From positions 178,279,501-178,343,500 of the forward strand of contig JAIOJX010000004.1 in assembly GCA_022376925.1 (NCBI GenBank): 64,000 bases of DNA, given 5' to 3'. The notes under the pieces were generated by a model. It did not search any database and was not told the origin of the DNA. It saw nothing but the letters and a program-made list of their open reading frames with translations. This document shows, one piece after another, positions 1-10,594 of the stretch. This DNA is from Tragulus kanchil (taxonomy: Eukaryota; Chordata; Mammalia; Artiodactyla; Tragulidae). Every line of letters starts with the position of its first letter. Position 1 is the first letter of the stretch. The translations under genes and the position numbers were made by a program.

Positions 1-215
1 TGACCGAAAGGAACTTAGCTCCACATGTAAAATGATACCTGCTCTCTAGGTTCACATGGCGCACAGGCTTGAAATCCTCACCCTTTCTATCTGCCAGGCA
101 GCACTTCCCCACCTGCCCCCCTGAACTGGCAGGGTCAGCTCAGTGACTTTCTAGGAGTGGAAAACCTTAGCTGCCAGGAAGAAATGATGCTAGCTAAGCC
201 TCAGGGTACACAATA
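1..215. other. Unannotated flank
   Basis: No repeat or coding feature recognised. The stretch 142-165 recurs as a shard at the first duplication junction (1324-1347). Confidence 0.5.
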
Positions 216-537
216 GATCTGTTCTTGAAGAGTTATTATGAAGACAGCATTTGTAAATGGCATCATATTAGCATGCGTTATGGAGGCTCATTCTACAAAG
301 GAACCCCATGGTGAATCCCTTTACAAAATGAAAAGGAAAATTTGTTATGCAAATAGCTACCTTTTCATTTCTCGGTTTTAAAGACTGGGTTTTCGAGCTC
401 CGAGTCTTAAAACAGAGTACACCTGTGTATCCCTTCTCTCACCTCACATGGTGGGTTAAATACATATTAGTTCCCCCTTTTCTTTCTAAAAACCTCTTCT
501 ATTGATATATAACAGTTCACCTTGGAATATAGACTCT

Positions 538-760
538 GCGTGTGTGTGTGTGTGTGTGTGTACTCAGTCGTGCCCAACACTTTATGACTCCATGGATGTA
601 GCCCACCAGACTCCTCTGTCCATGAGTTTCTCCTGGCAAGAATACTGGAGTGGGCTGCCATTTCCTCCTCCAGGGGATCTTCCTGATCCAGGGATCAAAC
701 CTGTGTGTCTGGCATTGCAGGTGGATTTTTTTTAACTTGCTGAGCCACCTGGGGAAGCCC
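538..760 (-). mobile_element. Bov-A2-type SINE with (TG)n tail
   Basis: Read on the minus strand, it begins at 760 with GGGCTTCCCC and the GCTCAG box and contains the conserved GGAGTGGGTTGCCATTTCC-like block (seen here as its complement). It ends in a (CA)n tail, present on the plus strand as (TG)n at 538-561. This is the classic ruminant BovA structure. Open frames here are SINE read-through. Confidence 0.93.
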
Positions 761-938
761 GAGTATAGCCTACTAGTCCTCCAGACCTTTTCTGGAAAGT
801 GTCAGAGAAGAGATTTTTCAGCTCTGCAGTCCATATAGTCTATGCCACGACCAGGCCTAGACTGTACTTCCTGTGCTTTTTCAGGAAGGCAGCCCAGCCC
901 GAGGGAACAGTAAACCAACAGACAGAGCTGGGTTTCAG

Positions 939-1077
939 TACAGCTGGATGACATCACTAACTCCGTGGATGTCAGCCTGAGCAAATTCCAGGAGATGGTG
1001 AAGGTCACGGAAGACTTTTGTGCTGCAGTCCATGGGGTCGTGAAGAGTTGAACATGTCTTAGTGACTGAACAGCAAC
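939..1077 (+). mobile_element. BovB LINE 3' fragment
   Basis: It matches the terminal coding part and 3' end of BovB: a GATGACATCACT segment, then GTGCTGCAGTCCATGGGGTC and the GTGACTGAACAGCAAC end. The fragment is 5'-truncated and diverged, with no intact reverse transcriptase. Confidence 0.82.
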
Positions 1078-1682
1078 TTTACTTATGCTCACTGAAACTT
1101 GACTTTCATATAACTTTTACATGCCACAAGATATTATTCTGATTTCCCCCTACCATTCAAAAAAGAAAAAAAGCAAAACCATTTCACTTGTGGCCCAAAA
1201 CATGCGATGAGTCAAATTAGACCAGCTGGCTGTAGTTTACAGACCCCTGGTATAGCCTTTAAAAGTTATTTTTGTTGTTATTTTTTAGAGAGTTTGGGAA
1301 TAGCCTATTTTCATTTATGTTTAAGTGACTTTCTAGGAGTGGAAAACGGAAAATTTGTTATGATCTGTTCTTGAAGAGTTATTATGAAGACAGCATTTGT
1401 AAATGGCATCATATTAGCATGCGTTATGGAGGCTCATTCTACAAAGGAACCCCATGGTGAATCCCTTTACAAAATGAAAAGGAAAATTTGTTATGCAAAT
1501 AGCTACCTTTTCATTTCTCGGTTTTAAAGACTGGGTTTCGAGCTCCGAGTCTTAAAACAGAGTACACCTGTGTATCCCTTCTCTCACCTCACATGGTGGG
1601 TTAAATACATATTAGTTCCCCCTTTTCTTTCTAAAAACCTCTTCTATTGATATATAACAGTTCACCTTGGAATATAGACTCT

Positions 1683-1905
1683 GCGTGTGTGTGTGTGTGT
1701 GTGTGTACTCAGTCGTGCCCAACACTTTATGACTCCATGGATGTAGCCCACCAGACTCCTCTGTCCATGAGTTTCTCCTGGCAAGAATACTGGAGTGGGC
1801 TGCCATTTCCTCCTCCAGGGGATCTTCCTGATCCAGGGATCAAACCTGTGTGTCTGGCATTGCAGGTGGATTTTTTTTAACTTGCTGAGCCACCTGGGGA
1901 AGCCC
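1683..1905 (-). mobile_element. Bov-A2-type SINE, copy in duplication 1B
   Basis: Second copy of the SINE at 538-760, carried by the 1.1-kb duplication and not an independent insertion. Confidence 0.93.
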
Positions 1906-2083
1906 GAGTATAGCCTACTAGTCCTCCAGACCTTTTCTGGAAAGTGTCAGAGAAGAGATTTTTCAGCTCTGCAGTCCATATAGTCTATGCCACGACCAGG
2001 CCTAGACTGTACTTCCTGTGCTTTTTCAGGAAGGCAGCCCAGCCCGAGGGAACAGTAAACCAACAGACAGAGCTGGGTTTCAG

Positions 2084-2222
2084 TACAGCTGGATGACATC
2101 ACTAACTCCGTGGATGTCAGCCTGAGCAAATTCCAGGAGATGGTGAAGGTCACGGAAGACTTTTGTGCTGCAGTCCATGGGGTCGTGAAGAGTTGAACAT
2201 GTCTTAGTGACTGAACAGCAAC
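2084..2222 (+). mobile_element. BovB 3' fragment, copy in duplication 1B
   Basis: Second copy of 939-1077, carried by the duplication. Confidence 0.82.
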
Positions 2223-2473
2223 TTTACTTATGCTCACTGAAACTTGACTTTCATATAACTTTTACATGCCACAAGATATTATTCTGATTTCCCCCTACCA
2301 TTCAAAAAAGAAAAAAAGCAAAACCATTTCACTTGTGGCCCAAAACATGCGATGAGTCAAATTAGACCAGCTGGCTGTAGTTTACAGACCCCTGGTATAG
2401 CCTTTAAAAGTTATTTTTGTTGTTATTTTTTAGAGAGTTTGGGAATAGCCTATTTTCATTTATTGTTTAAGTA

Positions 2474-2586
2474 TTTTTGGCTACAGCCGAGGCATGTGGG
2501 ATTTTAGTTTCCCAACCATGAACCAAACCTGTGCTCCCAGTAGTGGAAGAGAGGATCATCTAACCACTGAACCACTAGGGAAGCAC
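2474..2586 (-). mobile_element. tRNA-Glu-derived SINE (CHR/Bov-tA type)
   Basis: Minus-strand reading gives a GCTTCCCTAGTGGTTCAGTGG-like start and a B-box-like GGTTCATGGTTGGGAAAC segment. Both are typical of the tRNA-derived head of ruminant SINEs. It is short and diverged. Confidence 0.85.
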
Positions 2587-2624
2587 GGGATAGATGTTTT
2601 TATCTATATCCTATGAAAATCAAG

Positions 2625-2901
2625 CCTGAATGTTCATTGGAAGGACTGAGGCTGAAGCTGAAGCTCCAGGACTTTGGCCACCTGATGGGAAGAGACGACT
2701 CAATGGAAAAGACCCTGACGCTGGGAGAGTTTGAAGGTGGAAGGAGAAGGGGGCGACGGAGGACCAAACAGATGGATGGCATCACTGACTCAGTGGACCT
2801 GAGTTTGAGCAAGCTCCGGGAGATGGCGAAGGACAGGGAAGTCTGGCATGCTACAATCCATGGAGTTGCAAAGAGTCAGACGCCACTGAGCCACTGAACT
2901 G
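2625..2901 (+). mobile_element. BovB LINE ORF2 C-terminal fragment
   Basis: The frame from 2613 to 2897 translates to a diverged BovB polyprotein C-terminus: FGHLMGRDDSMEKTL, then GRRRGRRR, then a DGITDSVDLSLSKL block, ending in HGVAKSQTPLSH. The real element encodes a reverse transcriptase and endonuclease. Only the tail is present, so it is a dead 5'-truncated copy and not a host gene. Confidence 0.93.
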
Positions 2902-3067
2902 ATCTCCCCTGATAGTCTGTAAACTTCTTGGAGTCTTAGGGGTAGATGTACCTGGATTTGAACCTCAGATACACCATTTACTTCCCAAGTGTCCTTTCTT
3001 CATCCTTACCTTGATAGCAGCCACCCTGACTTTGTGGGGGTCTTGTGTGTAAATGTGTGTAAAGACT

Positions 3068-3260
3068 CTGACACACAGTGAAGTTGGTCAGTTGTGCCCA
3101 ACTCTTTGCAACCCATGGATGAGCCATGAAATTCTCCAGGCAAGAATACTGGAGCGGGTAGCCATTCCCTCCTCCCGGGGACCTTCCCAACCCAGGGATC
3201 AAACCCAAGTCATCCGCATCGCAGGCAGATTCTTGCCCATCTGAGCCACCACGGAAGCCC
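3068..3260 (-). mobile_element. Bov-A2-type SINE
   Basis: The minus-strand copy begins at 3260 (GGGCTTCCGTGGTGGCTCAG). The CAAGAATACTGGAGCGGGTA block and CCCAACTCTTTGCAACCCATGG segment are clear. Confidence 0.92.
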
Positions 3261-3605
3261 ATCCAATAAACAGCAGTATCAGTTATTGTTGCTCTTTCTC
3301 CTTAGATGCCCTGTGCTACCTCCTCCGGGCTTAGTGGGCACCCGGCACGTGCTTGTTGAGTGACTGGCAACATGATAAACGACCTGCCATCAGAATTACA
3401 ACTGTAATTGATTTCCTCAGAAGAGGGGCAGCAGACGGAAAGACCCGTTTATAAGGATCGATTAATCTCCCAATCAAAGGTGCCCTGTTTAAATCAGCCA
3501 GAGAAAGCCCAAAACGCTGTTGCCTCCCATAGCCTTTAAAAGTTATTTTTGTTGTTATTTTTTAGAGAGTTTGGGAATAGCCTATTTTCATTTATTGTTT
3601 AAGTA

Positions 3606-3718
3606 TTTTTGGCTACAGCCGAGGCATGTGGGATTTTAGTTTCCCAACCATGAACCAAACCTGTGCTCCCAGTAGTGGAAGAGAGGATCATCTAACCACT
3701 GAACCACTAGGGAAGCAC
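3606..3718 (-). mobile_element. tRNA-derived SINE, copy in duplication 2B
   Basis: Second copy of 2474-2586, carried by duplication 2. Confidence 0.85.
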
Positions 3719-3756
3719 GGGATAGATGTTTTTATCTATATCCTATGAAAATCAAG

Positions 3757-4033
3757 CCTGAATGTTCATTGGAAGGACTGAGGCTGAAGCTGAAGCTCCA
3801 GGACTTTGGCCACCTGATGGGAAGAGACGACTCAATGGAAAAGACCCTGACGCTGGGAGAGTTTGAAGGTGGAAGGAGAAGGGGACGACGGAGGACCAAA
3901 CAGATGGATGGCATCACTGACTCAGTGGACCTGAGTTTGAGCAAGCTCCGGGAGATGGCGAAGGACAGGGAAGTCTGGCATGCTACAATCCATGGAGTTG
4001 CAAAGAGTCAGACGCCACTGAGCCACTGAACTG
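3757..4033 (+). mobile_element. BovB ORF2 fragment, copy in duplication 2B
   Basis: Second copy of 2625-2901, with a G/A difference in the purine-rich GGGGGCGACGG segment. Confidence 0.93.
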
Positions 4034-4199
4034 ATCTCCCCTGATAGTCTGTAAACTTCTTGGAGTCTTAGGGGTAGATGTACCTGGATTTGAACCTCAG
4101 ATACACCATTTACTTCCCAAGTGTCCTTTCTTCATCCTTACCTTGATAGCAGCCACCCTGACTTTGTGGGGGTCTTGTGTGTAAATGTGTGTAAAGACT

Positions 4200-4392
4200 C
4201 TGACACACAGTGAAGTTGGTCAGTTGTGCCCAACTCTTTGCAACCCATGGATGAGCCATGAAATTCTCCAGGCAAGAATACTGGAGCGGGTAGCCATTCC
4301 CTCCTCCCGGGGACCTTCCCAACCCAGGGATCAAACCCAAGTCATCCGCATCGCAGGCAGATTCTTGCCCATCTGAGCCACCACGGAAGCCC
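4200..4392 (-). mobile_element. Bov-A2-type SINE, copy in duplication 2B
   Basis: Second copy of 3068-3260. Confidence 0.92.
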
Positions 4393-4619
4393 ATCCAATA
4401 AACAGCAGTATCAGTTATTGTTGCTCTTTCTCCTTAGATGCCCTGTGCTACCTCCTCCGGGCTTAGTGGGCACCCGGCACGTGCTTGTTGAGTGACTGGC
4501 AACATGATAAACGACCTGCCATCAGAATTACAACTGTAATTGATTTCCTCAGAAGAGGGGCAGCAGACGGAAAGACCCGTTTATAAGGATCGATTAATCT
4601 CCCAATCAAAGGTGCCCTG

Positions 4620-5138
4620 ACTTCTTAGCAGACTCAGCCAGAGATAATGAAACATGCACCCACGTTAAAGGTCTGATTTATTTAATCCAATAGAGGGCAA
4701 TGGTGCGCCCCAAACCGTGGATTTCATCTAACTTTTCTATGCATCTCAAGTCCCCACAACCTTTCTCCAGACAGTTTGGCGACTGTCTTCTTTGTCTCTG
4801 GTGCATTTTAAGGCATATAAACTTTAACCTTTGAAAGACTCTCAAAGTCGTAAAATACAGAATTGCTTGGATGGAAAAGAATCAGAAGACATCTTCTCCT
4901 ACACATTTTCTGATACTTCAGTTCTCCCTGAGCTCCCTGGGAGGTGGGTCTCCTTAAGCCCCTCTCTCCTGCTTCTGGGTTTGAATTGATTCGTGTTGAA
5001 ACACCTGTTGTGGGTTTTTCTTTTACCTGAACCTTCCAGCTGTGCGGAGGGCCTTCATTTATCACCTCTTACTGAACAGGGCAGGAAACCAAGCAAAGTC
5101 ATAGATGGCCCTTTTTTGGGAGGGGGGTGGGGAGGCAC
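4620..5138. other. Unique non-coding stretch
   Basis: No repeat family, RNA gene or convincing exon seen. Open frames crossing it run into the adjacent SINE and have no recognisable protein. Confidence 0.5.
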
Positions 5139-5391
5139 TTCTATTGGTCTTTCATTTATCTGTTTTCATCCATCTTTTGTTCTTTGGCCCGTGTGGGCCT
5201 CCCATCGTGGTGGCTTCTGTTGTCACAGAGCAGCGGCTCTGGGCGCATGTGCTCCAGAGCTCCAGCTTGGTAATTGGACACATTGGTCCAGCTGCTCCGC
5301 AGCATGTGGGATCTTCCCAGGCCAGGGATCAAACCGGTGCCCCTTGCATTGCAAGGTGGTGTCCTTACCCACTGGACAACCAGGGAAGCCC
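5139..5391 (-). mobile_element. CHR-type tRNA SINE, near full length
   Basis: On the minus strand it starts at 5391 with the GGGCTTCCCTGGTTGTCCAG head, has the GATCCCTGGCCTGGGAAGATC box and ends in the AAATGAAAGACCAATAGAAG-like tail. The same tail is seen on the copy at 29262. Confidence 0.9.
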
Positions 5392-5430
5392 TGGCCCTTT
5401 TGGAAATTCATACTTGTAGGGTGGACAATG

Positions 5431-5663
5431 GGGCTTCCCTCATGGCTCAGATGGTGAAAGATTCTGCCTGCGATGCTGGAGACCCAGGTTCAATCTCTGG
5501 GTTGGGAAGATCCCTTGGAGAAGGGAATGGCAACCCACTCCAGTATTCTCGCCTGGAGAATCCCATGGACAGAAGAGCCTGGACTGTAGTCCAGGGGGTC
5601 ACAGAGTCAGCTATGACTGAGCAACTAACACAAATACACACACACACACACACACACACACAC
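5431..5663 (+). mobile_element. Bov-A2-type SINE with (CA)n tail
   Basis: It begins GGGCTTCCCTCATGGCTCAG and carries the CCCACTCCAGTATTCTCGCC block. It ends GACTGAGCAACTAACAC followed by (CA)n at about 5635-5663. A short GGTGGAC flank at 5420-5426 and 5664-5670 is a possible target site duplication. Confidence 0.94.
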
Positions 5664-6498
5664 GGTGGACTTCTACCTGTCACTCGCCTGTTAGCCTCAG
5701 CTTAAATATTCTTCCAGAGACCCAAACCAATCTGTTCTGGAAAAGAAAGTGAAGGAAAAAAGGAGAGGAAGAAAAAGGCTGAGCATGACCAAGACACCAA
5801 AGGCTCGCCTTTCCTCATTTCAGGCTCTCAAATGACAATATTCTGACTGTTCTAAACCAGCAGAATCCTCACTCACAGGCTGCTTTTTGATCAGTGGCCA
5901 TGATGGACTAACCTTCTCGCTGAGTGTCTAGCAAGGCTTACAGATCCCTTTACTGTGCTTGCTCCTGACTTAGTTCTAGCTTGTCCTCTGGAACCCTTAA
6001 ACTAGAGCGCTTCCAATCCTGTTCTAGTAAGATCTTTTTTCTCCTTTCTCTGGAGACTTGAATCTGAAACCAGGTGTGGAGGGTGAAGTGGGCATTGGAG
6101 TCACGGCTGCTACCGTCCCGCTCTCAGACAGCCATAAACTTGAGAGCAGTCACCAGGGGCTTCTGCTTTAAATGATTTACAACCAACAGCTTCTGTGTTT
6201 GTTTGGGTCTCCCAAGTCAGAGAGGCAGGACCATTTCTTCTTGAGTTTGGTATCTCTGGGGCCCTTTCTGGAGGATCTAGCCTGTTTCCATAGGTATTCT
6301 GTCCATGGGATATAAACAGTCTGATTTTTATTGCAACCACAGTAAGCCATGACAGGCAAAATGTACCCTATCAAACCATTTCTGGCTAGTTGGCTGAGAG
6401 TTTAGTCCTTTCTAATAGCCTCTGTGTTAAATGATGTTGTGCACAGGAACGTTCTTCTTTTCCTCTTGTCCCTAGGTGACCCATTACTTCCTTCTCTT
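5664..6498. other. Unique non-coding stretch
   Basis: No repeat family or exon recognised. The minus-strand frames at 6110-6374 overlap each other in different frames without any known domain. Confidence 0.5.
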
Positions 6499-6510
6499 AA
6501 GCCCCAGGAA

Positions 6511-6730
6511 GAGCTTCCCTGGTGGCTCAGTGGTAAAGAAGCCACCTGCCAATGCAGGAAGCACAGGTTTGATCCCTGGGTCAGGAAGATCCCCTGGAGA
6601 AGGAAAAGGAAACCCTCTCCGGGATCCTTGCCTGGAGAATCTCATGGACAGAGGAGGCTGGCAAGCTACAGACTATGGGGTTGCAAAAGAGTCAGACACA
6701 GTTTATCGACTAAACAACAATGACAGCAAT
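6511..6730 (+). mobile_element. Bov-A2-type SINE with target site duplication
   Basis: It starts GAGCTTCCCTGGTGGCTCAG and ends ACTAAACAACAATGACAGC. Flanks AAGCCCCAGGAA (6499-6510) and AAACCCCAGGAA (6731-6742) form a 12-bp target site duplication with one mismatch. Duplication 3 begins inside this SINE at 6643. Confidence 0.94.
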
Positions 6731-6742
6731 AAACCCCAGGAA

Positions 6743-7591
6743 AGCATAAATCCCCTTGCATGACCTGCCTGGGTGAACATATGGAAACTAGAGGGGCCCT
6801 TTGAACCTTGTCCTTGGCGATAATCCCTTGATGGAAGGCCTGCTGATACCAGTCCTGGAGCCACTAGGAAATGGCTTATGAACGGAAGCTTCAGGGAGTG
6901 CGCCATCTCCTAGCACAGGTGTGGTCCACAGGAAACAATGTATCCTCTAACTGTCTCGTCTTGATGTCAGTTAGCTAACAGGTGTCAGGCCCTAAATGTG
7001 GCCAGGGGAGGTGTGCTGCCTGGGATGGCCTCAGGCTCCGCCGATAACCATCCACTGCAAGGCTGGCAGTACCCAGCCTGACCTCCTGACGTCTGTCTCC
7101 ATCAGGGCCTCCTGCCGACCCTCTGCCAGGCTCTTAGATTCAGTCCAACCTGGGGTCCCAGCCCCGCTTGGACCCCTTGGCTTTGACCTGAGATTAGTTT
7201 TTTTTTTAACTGTATTTTCCAAATGAGAACCATCTCCCCAGCTAGAAGGCACTTGGTTTCCAGGACTGGAAGCTAAAGCAATCTATTTCAAAGACTAACA
7301 GACAACATGACATAAACCGGAGAGTCCCTCTAAGCTCCCGATATCCTTATTTAATCAAATTGCTCTTCTGCTGGTGCCTGTCTGCCACTGTGGATTACGG
7401 AGATTTCATTGGTCACAAGGCCGCTTTCCTCTTTTAAAATTAGCTCCTCTTTGCCTGCTTAAGGTTTTTTGTTTTGAGTGGAGGATGGCAAGGGGAAGGT
7501 TGCAGAAGAGGGAGGAGACAAATCAGGAAGCAGGCCCTGTGCAGGTCCCTCCCCTCCCCACCTTGTAAGTTTTCTGTTGCGCAGGGGAAGG
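6743..7591. other. Unique non-coding stretch (duplicated at 7838-8686)
   Basis: No recognised exon or repeat. Short open frames in it (for example 6996-7226 and 7374-7568) recur exactly in the second copy, which reflects the 1.1-kb duplication and not coding constraint. Confidence 0.5.
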
Positions 7592-7738
7592 GTCAGTAGT
7601 CACATCCTGATGTGAGAGTTGGACCATAAAGAAGGCTGAGCACTGAAGTATTTTTGCTTTTGAACTGTGAAGACTCTTGAAAGACCATTGGACTGCAAGA
7701 AGGTCAAACTGGTCAATGCTAAAGGAAGTCAACCCGAA
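7592..7738 (+). mobile_element. BovB fragment cut by duplication junction
   Basis: BovB coding sequence (ATGTGAGAGTTGGACCATAA, then TGAAGACTCTTGAAAG) runs to AAGTCAACCCGAACATGG, where it switches to SINE sequence. The full element continues only in the second copy at 8687. Copy A was therefore broken by the joining event. Confidence 0.9.
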
Positions 7739-7826
7739 CATGGACAGAGGAGGCTGGCAAGCTACAGACTATGGGGTTGCAAAGAGTCAGACACAGTTTA
7801 TCGACTAAACAACAATGACAGCAATA
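7739..7826 (+). mobile_element. 5'-truncated Bov-A2 SINE created by junction 3
   Basis: It is the 3' part of the SINE at 6511-6730, starting at CATGGACAGAGG. It has no target site duplication on the left, so it is a product of the duplication and not a retrotransposition. Confidence 0.92.
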
Positions 7827-8686
7827 AACCCCAGGAAAGCATAAATCCCCTTGCATGACCTGCCTGGGTGAACATATGGAAACTAGAGGGGCCCTTTGAA
7901 CCTTGTCCTTGGCGATAATCCCTTGATGGAAGGCCTGCTGATACCAGTCCTGGAGCCACTAGGAAATGGCTTATGAACGGAAGCTTCAGGGAGTGCGCCA
8001 TCTCCTAGCACAGGTGTGGTCCACAGGAAACAATGTATCCTCTAACTGTCTCGTCTTGATGTCAGTTAGCTAACAGGTGTCAGGCCCTAAATGTGGCCAG
8101 GGGAGGTGTGCTGCCTGGGATGGCCTCAGGCTCCGCCGATAACCATCCACTGCAAGGCTGGCAGTACCCAGCCTGACCTCCTGACGTCTGTCTCCATCAG
8201 GGCCTCCTGCCGACCCTCTGCCAGGCTCTTAGATTCAGTCCAACCTGGGGTCCCAGCCCCGCTTGGACCCCTTGGCTTTGACCTGAGATTAGTTTTTTTT
8301 TTAACTGTATTTTCCAAATGAGAACCATCTCCCCAGCTAGAAGGCACTTGGTTTCCAGGACTGGAAGCTAAAGCAATCTATTTCAAAGACTAACAGACAA
8401 CATGACATAAACCGGAGAGTCCCTCTAAGCTCCCGATATCCTTATTTAATCAAATTGCTCTTCTGCTGGTGCCTGTCTGCCACTGTGGATTACGGAGATT
8501 TCATTGGTCACAAGGCCGCTTTCCTCTTTTAAAATTAGCTCCTCTTTGCCTGCTTAAGGTTTTTTGTTTTGAGTGGAGGATGGCAAGGGGAAGGTTGCAG
8601 AAGAGGGAGGAGACAAATCAGGAAGCAGGCCCTGTGCAGGTCCCTCCCCTCCCCACCTTGTAAGTTTTCTGTTGCGCAGGGGAAGG

Positions 8687-9098
8687 GTCAGTAGTCACAT
8701 CCTGATGTGAGAGTTGGACCATAAAGAAGGCTGAGCACTGAAGTATTTTTGCTTTTGAACTGTGAAGACTCTTGAAAGACCATTGGACTGCAAGAAGGTC
8801 AAACTGGTCAATGCTAAAGGAAGTCAACCCCGAACATGGGAAGGACTGATGACGAAGCTGAAGCTCCAGTACTTTGGCTACCTGATGCGAAGAAGCAACT
8901 CATTGAAAAAGACCCTCATACTGGGAAAGATCAAAGGCAAGAGGAGAAGGGGGCGACAGAGGATAAGATGGGTGAATGGCATCACTGACTCAATGGTCAT
9001 GAGTTTGAGAAAACTCCTGGAGATAGTGAAGAACAAGGAAGCCTGGCGTGCTGCAGTCCATTGGGTCGCCAGAGACCAGACTGAATATCTGAACAATG
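8687..9098 (+). mobile_element. BovB LINE ORF2 C-terminal fragment
   Basis: The frame 8762-9130 keeps the BovB C-terminal pattern: KTLERPLDCKKVK, YFGYLMRRSNSLKKTL, KGKRRRGRQRIRW, NGITDSMVMSLRKL and EAWRAAVHWVARDQTE. It is the best preserved BovB remnant here, but it is 5'-truncated with no reverse transcriptase core. Confidence 0.94.
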
Positions 9099-9334
9099 AC
9101 AGGAGGGTCCCTTGCTCTTCCTTCCTCTGACAAATGATTACCTTACTTGTCTTTCAACAGCACCAGTCTGGCTTATAAAACACAACTTGTTTAATTCAAA
9201 GCATGTTACGTAAAATCTCATTCGTCTTCAAGCTTTTCGCGTAAGAAAAAAATCTCTTTAAGTGTAGTGTGTGTGTTCTCTCAAATAAGCAAGTTCTATC
9301 TTTCCCGTCTTGCCACTCCCTGGCAGGTGAGGCT

Positions 9335-9500
9335 GCCAGCCACAGTGACCTGGTTTCAAATCTCAGCTCTTTTGCTGACTTGGTGGCTGAGGAAAACAAG
9401 TTCTCTGTCACAGTTTCCTCATCAAGACTTGAGATAACTCTCACCCAGTGTTTTGGGAAGACATGGCAGAAGGCACGGCTCCTCCCTGGGAATCGACGGT
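9335..9500 (+). mobile_element. MIR-like SINE remnant
   Basis: The order matches the MIR core: GGTTTCAAATCTCAGCTCTT, GCTGACTTGGTGGC, then CACAGTTTCCTCATC. It is diverged, as expected for an old mammalian element. Confidence 0.65.
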
Positions 9501-9833
9501 TTAGTGTATTTTTCTCCAAAGCATTTTGCCTCTCAGCTATCTACTGTTCTTTTCATAGAGAAAAAAATAAACAATTTCAAAAATGTCAAAAATGTGTAAA
9601 TCCAAGCATATACTCCTTTGCAGCTTTTCAAGACCCCATTCCCCCCACTTCCCCTGAGCAAGTGTTAGTTTCTCCTGACTTACTGAGGAGCCCAGGCTGC
9701 AGTGTCATCAGAAGGTACAACACATTGTAATCAAGACCATCTAGCAAGTAAAGAGAAAGATAGCACTAACCAAAAAAGGGTATTTGGCTTCTAAACCTCA
9801 GCCATGGGCCTAGAGCTTGGATTCACTTAAACA

Positions 9834-10192
9834 GAAGTATTTTTGCTTTTGAACTGTGAAGACTCTTGAAAGACCATTGGACTGCAAGAAGGTCAAACTG
9901 GTCAATGCTAAAGGAAGTCAACCCCGAACATGGGAAGGACTGATGACGAAGCTGAAGCTCCAGTACTTTGGCTACCTGATGCGAAGAAGCAACTCATTGA
10001 AAAAGACCCTCATACTGGGAAAGATCAAAGGCAAGAGGAGAAGGGGGCGACAGAGGATAAGATGGGTGAATGGCATCACTGACTCAATGGTCATGAGTTT
10101 GAGAAAACTCCTGGAGATAGTGAAGAACAAGGAAGCCTGGCGTGCTGCAGTCCATTGGGTCGCCAGAGACCAGACTGAATATCTGAACAATG
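9834..10192 (+). mobile_element. BovB fragment, copy in duplication 4B
   Basis: Copy of 8740-9098 carried by duplication 4. Its apparent 5' truncation at 9834 is the duplication boundary, not a retrotransposition end. Confidence 0.93.
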
Positions 10193-10428
10193 ACAGGAGG
10201 GTCCCTTGCTCTTCCTTCCTCTGACAAATGATTACCTTACTTGTCTTTCAACAGCACCAGTCTGGCTTATAAAACACAACTTGTTTAATTCAAAGCATGT
10301 TACGTAAAATCTCATTCGTCTTCAAGCTTTTCGCGTAAGAAAAAGATCTCTTTAAGTGTAGTGTGTGTGTTCTCTCAAATAAGCAAGTTCTATCTTTCCC
10401 GTCTTGCCACTCCCTGGCAGGTGAGGCT

Positions 10429-10594
10429 GCCAGCCACAGTGACCTGGTTTCAAATCTCAGCTCTTTTGCTGACTTGGTGGCTGAGGAAAACAAGTTCTCT
10501 GTCACAGTTTCCTCATCAAGACTTGAGATAACTCTCACCCAGTGTTTTGGGAAGACATGGCAGAAGGCACGGCTCCTCCCTGGGAATCGACGGT
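10429..10594 (+). mobile_element. MIR-like remnant, copy in duplication 4B
   Basis: Second copy of 9335-9500. Confidence 0.65.

Larger units (their letters stand above)
216..2472. repeat. Direct duplication 1 (unit about 1.11 kb)
   Basis: Copy A is 216-1326 and copy B is 1362-2472, both 1111 bases and nearly identical. Indels include one T fewer in copy B near 1538 and one fewer in copy A near 1318. The unit carries a (TG)n tract, a Bov-A2 SINE and a BovB fragment. The filler 1327-1361 is made of shards: 1324-1347 matches 142-165 and 1348-1362 matches 335-349. Such a junction fits an error-rich contig start better than a clean biological duplication. Confidence 0.97.
2397..4619. repeat. Direct duplication 2 (unit about 1.09 kb)
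   Basis: Copy A is 2397-3487 and copy B is 3529-4619, with a constant offset of 1132. A substitution is visible near 2751/3883. The unit holds a tRNA-derived SINE, a BovB tail and a Bov-A2 SINE. Filler 3488-3528 shares an 11-base stretch with 4635-4645, the true flank after copy B, so the filler looks like a gapped continuation of the locus. The first about 75 bases of the unit are also the end of duplication 1, so they occur three times. Confidence 0.97.
6643..8839. repeat. Direct duplication 3 (unit about 1.10 kb)
   Basis: Copy A is 6643-7738 and copy B starts at 7739, offset 1095-1096. The unit starts inside a Bov-A2 SINE and ends inside a BovB fragment. The junction has no filler, only a shared CATGG at 7739-7743, where BovB sequence switches to SINE sequence. 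Copies differ by single-base indels in short homopolymers, such as an A-run in the SINE near 6689 and a C-run near 7734/8830. Confidence 0.97.

Noticed and set aside
2613..2897. Basic 94-aa frame that looks like a small DNA-binding protein
   Set aside because: It is the BovB polyprotein C-terminus, 5'-truncated. Its second copy at 3745-4029 comes from the duplication.
8762..9130. 122-aa frame repeated at 9856-10224, suggesting a gene pair
   Set aside because: It is a BovB remnant duplicated by duplication 4, with no conserved host gene context.
9268..9730. 153-154-aa frame with its copy at 10363-10827
   Set aside because: It starts in a MIR-containing stretch, and a homopolymer indel between copies adds a lysine. 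No known protein.
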